This document shows positions 61,561 through 64,000 of a stretch of 64,000 nt of DNA, piece after piece. The notes beneath the pieces are model-generated. The model was given only the letters and a program-made list of their open reading frames with translations, did not search any database and had not been told where the DNA came from. The number at the start of each line of letters is the position of its first letter. Within the stretch, counting starts at the first letter, position 1. The stretch is from Burkholderiales bacterium. GTDB lineage: Bacteria; Pseudomonadota; Gammaproteobacteria; Burkholderiales; SHXO01. A program made the translations under genes and the position numbers. Where the stretch lies: assembly GCA_020854105.1 (NCBI GenBank), contig JADZGB010000009.1, forward strand, positions 141,120 through 205,119, read 5' to 3'.

Positions 61561-62064
61561 TCAGATCGCACCGTTTGCATGAAGCCGCCGCCTCTGGACC
61601 AGCGCCCAGGCCATGACTGCTACCACTGCCAGGTTCACCGCCAGAACAGCAACGCCCAGCGCCGAAGGCTCACGGAAAAGCTCCATCAGTTCTAATGGGA
61701 CGTACAAACCGCCACTGAATGCGGCCAGCCACTCAGCCCAGGCTCGACCCCAGAACAGTCCGTACGCCTCGATCAACCGGATTGCTGAATAGGCACCGGC
61801 TCCCGCAGCCAACCCAATCAGGCGAGGCTGCTGCAGATGCGCAACTGCATCCAGAAAGATATGCGGATACTTGGACGCCGGATTCAGGTGCGAGTGCTCG
61901 ACCAGGCGAGCGGCCAGGTCGTTGAGGTCCTCGTGCACGAACGCCAGTAGGCCAGTTGCTGCCAACAGGACGATGACGCCCTTGAGCGCTTCCACGAGGG
62001 CGACAACACGAACCGCCCGTCTCGAACGAGAGAGGAAAGCCTCAGGAGTAGCAGAACTTCTCAA
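61561..62064 (-). CDS. DUF2127 family membrane protein
   Basis: A 167-residue polytopic membrane protein with the DUF2127 pattern: VRVVALVEALKGVIVLLAAT near residue 17, NDLAARLVEHSHLNPASKYP, and the helix set IGLAAGAGAYSAIRLIEAYG then LFWGRAWAEWLAAFSGGLYV. Function unknown. The start is uncertain: TTG at 62064 overlaps the end of the MerR frame, and no ATG gives a better N-terminus. It may have depended on the MerR gene for translation. Confidence 0.75.
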   Translation of the reverse strand: MRSSATPEAFLSRSRRAVRVVALVEALKGVIVLLAATGLLAFVHEDLNDLAARLVEHSHLNPASKYPHIFLDAVAHLQQPRLIGLAAGAGAYSAIRLIEAYGLFWGRAWAEWLAAFSGGLYVPLELMELFREPSALGVAVLAVNLAVVAVMAWALVQRRRLHANGAI

Positions 62065-62290
62065 GCTGGCGGCGTCTCGGGTGTGCGGCCGAACGCATGC
62101 GCCCGATCTCGTCGAGAGAAATGCCAGCGGCGAATCCCGGCTCGTTCGATGCCAGCCGTTCCAGCACGCGGGAGTCGAGCGCGCGCCGAAGACCTCGCCG
62201 GCTGACCGACGCGATCAGACCTTTTTCCTCGTGGAAGCACAACGTCGAGGCCGGCGCACTGGACTGCCGTGCGACTTCGCTGATGTCCAT
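62042..62290 (-). pseudogene. MerR-family regulator, truncated to its DNA-binding part
   Basis: An 82-residue frame holding only the MerR winged helix: MDISEVARQSSAPASTLCFH, EEKGLIASVSRRGLRR and FAAGISLDEIGRM. The usual RFYEE has become CFHEE and the coiled-coil and effector region (about 60 residues) is missing; the frame ends in unrelated RRRQLEKFCYS. It overlaps the DUF2127 start. A SoxR-type box lies 16 bp upstream. Degenerate residues and truncation indicate a decayed regulator. Confidence 0.72.
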
Positions 62291-62305
62291 TCACACGCCG
62301 CTTGA

Positions 62306-62323
62306 CTACAAGTTGACTTGAAG
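62306..62323. promoter_or_regulatory. SoxR/MerR-type operator CTACAAGTTGACTTGAAG
   Basis: The 18-bp dyad, read on the minus strand as CTTCAAGTCAACTTGTAG, agrees with the SoxR box CCTCAAGTTAACTTGAGG at 14 of 18 positions by eye. It lies directly upstream of the truncated MerR gene. No gene transcribed to the right, as expected for a divergent target, is present. Confidence 0.55.
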
Positions 62324-62384
62324 TGGCACTGTGCCGTCTCGGCCGCTTGAACGCAAGTAACTGGAGACGGACCGGCTCCCTGCT

Positions 62385-62729
62385 TCAGCGCCGCACGTTC
62401 ATCCGCGGGATCCACCCTACGAAGAGAAGCGCGGGGGTTCCCATGATTCCGAGGACCGTCGCGGCGATGAGCGCGGCGCGTTCCACCGTCGGGCGGAAGA
62501 TCCCATTGGCCTGGTCGTGCCAGGCGACGCCGAAACCGATCAGCAGCAGGAAAAGGAAGACCCCAGCACCGGAAGGCCAAACAGCAGTCCGATCGCGCCG
62601 GCGATCACGGCCGTCGCATGGCCCGGGCTGTCGGCACACGGGCCGCCGGCGTCGAACCAGCCCCACGCCACGGCCAGTACGGCCAGGCAGCAGACCGAGG
62701 GTGCCGATCAGGTTGGCTCGATATCGCAT
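62385..62729 (-). pseudogene. Small membrane protein gene with two compensating frameshifts
   Basis: From ATG at 62729 the frame reads MRYRANLIGTLGL, then loses sense. The neighbouring frame gives CLAVLAVAWGWFDAGGPCAD and HATAVIAGAIGLLFGLPVLG, and the first frame returns with VFLFLLLIGFGVAWHDQANG and a last helix AALIAATVLGIMGTPALLFV before the stop. The combined product would be about 115 residues with three membrane segments. The second shift lies in a G-run near 62570 (one G short). No function recognised. Either a decayed gene or two sequencing errors. Confidence 0.6.
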
Positions 62730-62956
62730 CGTCCCCCGCCTCCGGCGCTGCTTCGTCTGGACCGTGTTCACTCCAGGCCTGCACGCAGAAGGCGTTCGGA
62801 GAAGGCCGCGGCCGACTCGGGCGATTTCGGGTGCGCGTGGCCGATCTCGCCGTGCGGCAGACCGAAACAGGACACTGAGTGATGCCTTTCGCATTCCGCA
62901 GAGTCAGTCGACTCTGTCCTCAGTTTCTCTCGCTTGACCATGGGCGATCTCGACCC

Positions 62957-63000
62957 GCGCGCCAACGCAAGAGTTCAGCGGCGCGCCGCTGTTGGCGCGA
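62957..63000 (-). repeat. Integron attC-like site, 3' of the iron-permease-family gene
   Basis: Read on the minus strand: CGCGCCAAC, then AGCGGCGCGCCGCT, then GAACTC, TTGC and GTTGGCGCG. The outer 9-bp arms (62958-62966 with 62991-62999) are perfect, and the right side GAACTC-N4-GTTGGC fits the L'/R' boxes of attC sites. At 44 bp it is shorter than usual and the L'' box is missing. Confidence 0.5.
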
Positions 63001-63040
63001 CAGGGACATCAAGCTTCAGGAAGTGGTTAGGCTCGCCTGC

Positions 63041-63451
63041 TCATGGCTCCGGACTGCCCGTATCTTCATCTCCTCTACCCAGATCTTCCCTTGCCGCGGT
63101 AGCCAGCGCCTCATAACGCATTCTGAACGATTCAAGGGCCTCGTCTTCAAGCTCTTCAAGATCCAGCAGCGCATTGTGAGCTCCCTTAGTGGCACGGATG
63201 AGCTCGTCCAACTTGATTTGTATGGCCTCGGTGTCACGGTTCTGCGTGTTCTGTATCAAGAACACCATCAAGAAAGTAACGATGGTGGTTCCCGTGTTGA
63301 TAACCAACTGCCAAGTATCGCTGTACTGAAATATTGGGCCCGTGGCAATCCAGGCCAAGATGAGTACAAGAGCCACCACGAAGACGCGTGGCCTTCCGCA
63401 GAAACGTGCTGCAGACTTTGCGAGAAGTGAGTACCAAGTCGTTGTGCGCAT
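63041..63451 (-). CDS. Low-affinity iron permease family protein
   Basis: A 136-residue membrane protein of the PF04120-type low-affinity iron permease family. Two hydrophobic segments (FVVALVLILAWIATGPIF; INTGTTIVTFLMVFLIQN) surround the signature SDTWQLVINTGTTIVTFLMV, and IQNTQNRDTEAIQIKLDELI begins the cytoplasmic helix. Bacterial members are uncharacterised despite the name. The gene lies between two attC-like sites about 550 bp apart, as a cassette gene would. Promoter not evident. Confidence 0.87.
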   Translation of the reverse strand: MRTTTWYSLLAKSAARFCGRPRVFVVALVLILAWIATGPIFQYSDTWQLVINTGTTIVTFLMVFLIQNTQNRDTEAIQIKLDELIRATKGAHNALLDLEELEDEALESFRMRYEALATAAREDLGRGDEDTGSPEP

Positions 63452-63506
63452 GCAAGCCCCTCCATGCCTTTCCCTTATCGTCTACGAAACCGTAACACTC
63501 CGTAGA

Positions 63507-63550
63507 GCGCCTAACGCAGAGTTCAGAAGCCGCCGCAGCGCGAAGTGCGC
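63507..63550 (-). repeat. Second integron attC-like half-site
   Basis: On the minus strand the sequence GCGGCGGCTTCTGAACTCTG followed by CGTTAGGCGC carries a classical attC right side: GAACTC (L'), then GCGTTAGGC (R'). It shares CCNAACGCA and GAGTTCAG, on the plus strand, with the site at 62957. The matching left arm is not clear, so it may be truncated or recombined. Confidence 0.5.
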
Positions 63551-63587
63551 AGGGGACCAACAAGCGGACCGAAGGCCGCTGGCGCAT

Positions 63588-63860
63588 TGACAGGTTCTCA
63601 TCCGCGCGTACGCGCGATTCATTCGTGCTGCGCTGTTGCAGATTTACTGTCTCCCGTTCCAATGTGGAGAGGCGGTGTCCTCTCGCGTCCGCAACGGCAC
63701 GGAGGTACGGATCCAGAACGACCTGCTCGAGTTCACCGTCGATGAGGATGCCGACGAGAGTCGGTGATTGCTCTTCAAACCCTTCGCAGTCGATGTAGAT
63801 GGCCCGCTCCGCCTCGGCCACCGAGATTACTGCTTGCGGATTCGGCTTGCGACGGCTCAT
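63588..63860 (-). pseudogene. N-terminal fragment of an uncharacterised protein
   Basis: From ATG 63860, with AGGTGAT upstream, the frame encodes MSRRKPNPQAVISVAEAERA, IYIDCEGFEEQSPTLVGILI, DGELEQVVLDPYLRAVADAR and ERETVNLQQRSTNESRVRAD. The IYIDCEG...PTLVG pattern looks like the start of a nuclease-like (RNase H-fold) protein, but I cannot name the family with confidence. Near 63588 the sequence turns into the attC-like region and the frame continues without sense through it. The gene is therefore probably truncated. Confidence 0.5.
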
Positions 63861-64000
63861 TCAGATCACCTAGCGAGGCTGTAGAAAAATCCATTCACAC
63901 CGCCGCATCGTCCTCATCATAGGACAGTTGCGTACACGGTGGGCGTCTGCTAGCTCGCGGCCCGCACAGCGAGCGTGCCTCGCGATGCATGTTCGGATGC
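63861..64000. other. Terminal 140 bp, nothing recognised
   Basis: Contains the probable promoter region of the fragment at 63860 and otherwise no gene or structure I can support before the window ends. Confidence 0.4.

Noticed and set aside
62341..62384. TTGAACGCAAGTAACTGG near 62347 as a further attC site
   Set aside because: The R' box would be GTTCAAG, which breaks the GTTRRRY rule, and no pairing arm was found.
62323..62937. A 204-residue plus-strand frame across the frameshifted membrane gene
   Set aside because: Arg/Pro-rich without domain; the minus-strand reading shows clear membrane helices in two frames.
63234..63587. Continuation of the fragment starting at 63860 to a 208-residue protein
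   Set aside because: After about residue 90 the frame runs through the attC-like site and against the iron-permease-family gene, and the sequence loses protein-like character.
1..64000. tRNA, rRNA, insertion sequences or prophage genes
   Set aside because: None was recognised on reading either strand; no transposase, integrase or rRNA-like sequence was found, although no covariance-model search could be run.

Overview
The window is about two-thirds G+C and densely coded. It looks like the chromosome of a proteobacterium, probably a betaproteobacterium, although no ribosomal or tRNA gene is present to settle this. The reasons are glutathione-linked enzymes (glutathionyl-hydroquinone reductase, glutaredoxin-type ArsC), an RND efflux pump, PPK2, Tex, a GAMEN-type PepN, and a dispersed repeat with core CGTCCCGGCGAAAGCC that is typical of high-GC beta- and gammaproteobacteria. 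I saw no phage, insertion sequence, CRISPR array, rRNA or tRNA.

Layout. 0-6.3 kb: truncated RND efflux permease, cardiolipin synthase, pirin, glutathionyl-hydroquinone reductase. 6.4-11.9 kb (locus A): a secreted beta-barrel-like protein, a 73-residue protein and a 1074-residue STAND/BTAD regulator, then an ABC ATPase and a third secreted protein. 12.1-13.3 kb: PPK2. 13.6-22.6 kb: a type I restriction-modification island (hsdM-hsdS, then ATPase-hsdR-metallopeptidase behind its own operator-bearing promoter). 22.7-27.1 kb: hydrolase, FtsX-type permease and AttH/CrtC-like protein, probably the missing partners of the ABC ATPase at 10.6 kb. 27-45 kb: housekeeping and metabolic genes, including a Rieske oxygenase, tex, a LysR/DoxX/DODA divergon, lrgAB, ypfH-arsC, pepN, an SDR and a frameshifted hydrolase. 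45-57 kb: two nitronate monooxygenase/RidA clusters, a three-gene phospholipid operon resembling ynbABC, small membrane proteins and stress-type proteins. 56.6-60.7 kb (locus B): a second copy of the regulator/small/secreted module with gene order reversed. 60.7-64 kb: all genes on the minus strand, several of them decayed, with two integron attC-like sites around an iron-permease-family gene.

The most striking result is the duplicated regulator/small protein/secreted protein module. Both copies, and the separate secreted-protein gene at 11.4 kb, carry the same promoter architecture: GTA-N8-GTAA-N8-GCGC followed at once by a -10 of form TANNNT. Two GTA half-sites exactly 11 bp apart and just upstream of the -10 is the geometry by which SARP-type BTAD regulators act. 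This suggests an autoregulated and perhaps cross-regulated secreted-protein regulon that I do not recognise as described.

Other notable points: the R-M island seems to separate an AttEFGH-like ABC system; the dispersed intergenic repeat has been captured in frame as the C-terminal tail of Tex; a GC-dinucleotide tract frameshift removes the catalytic His of a hydrolase; and a 113-bp partial duplication brackets locus B.
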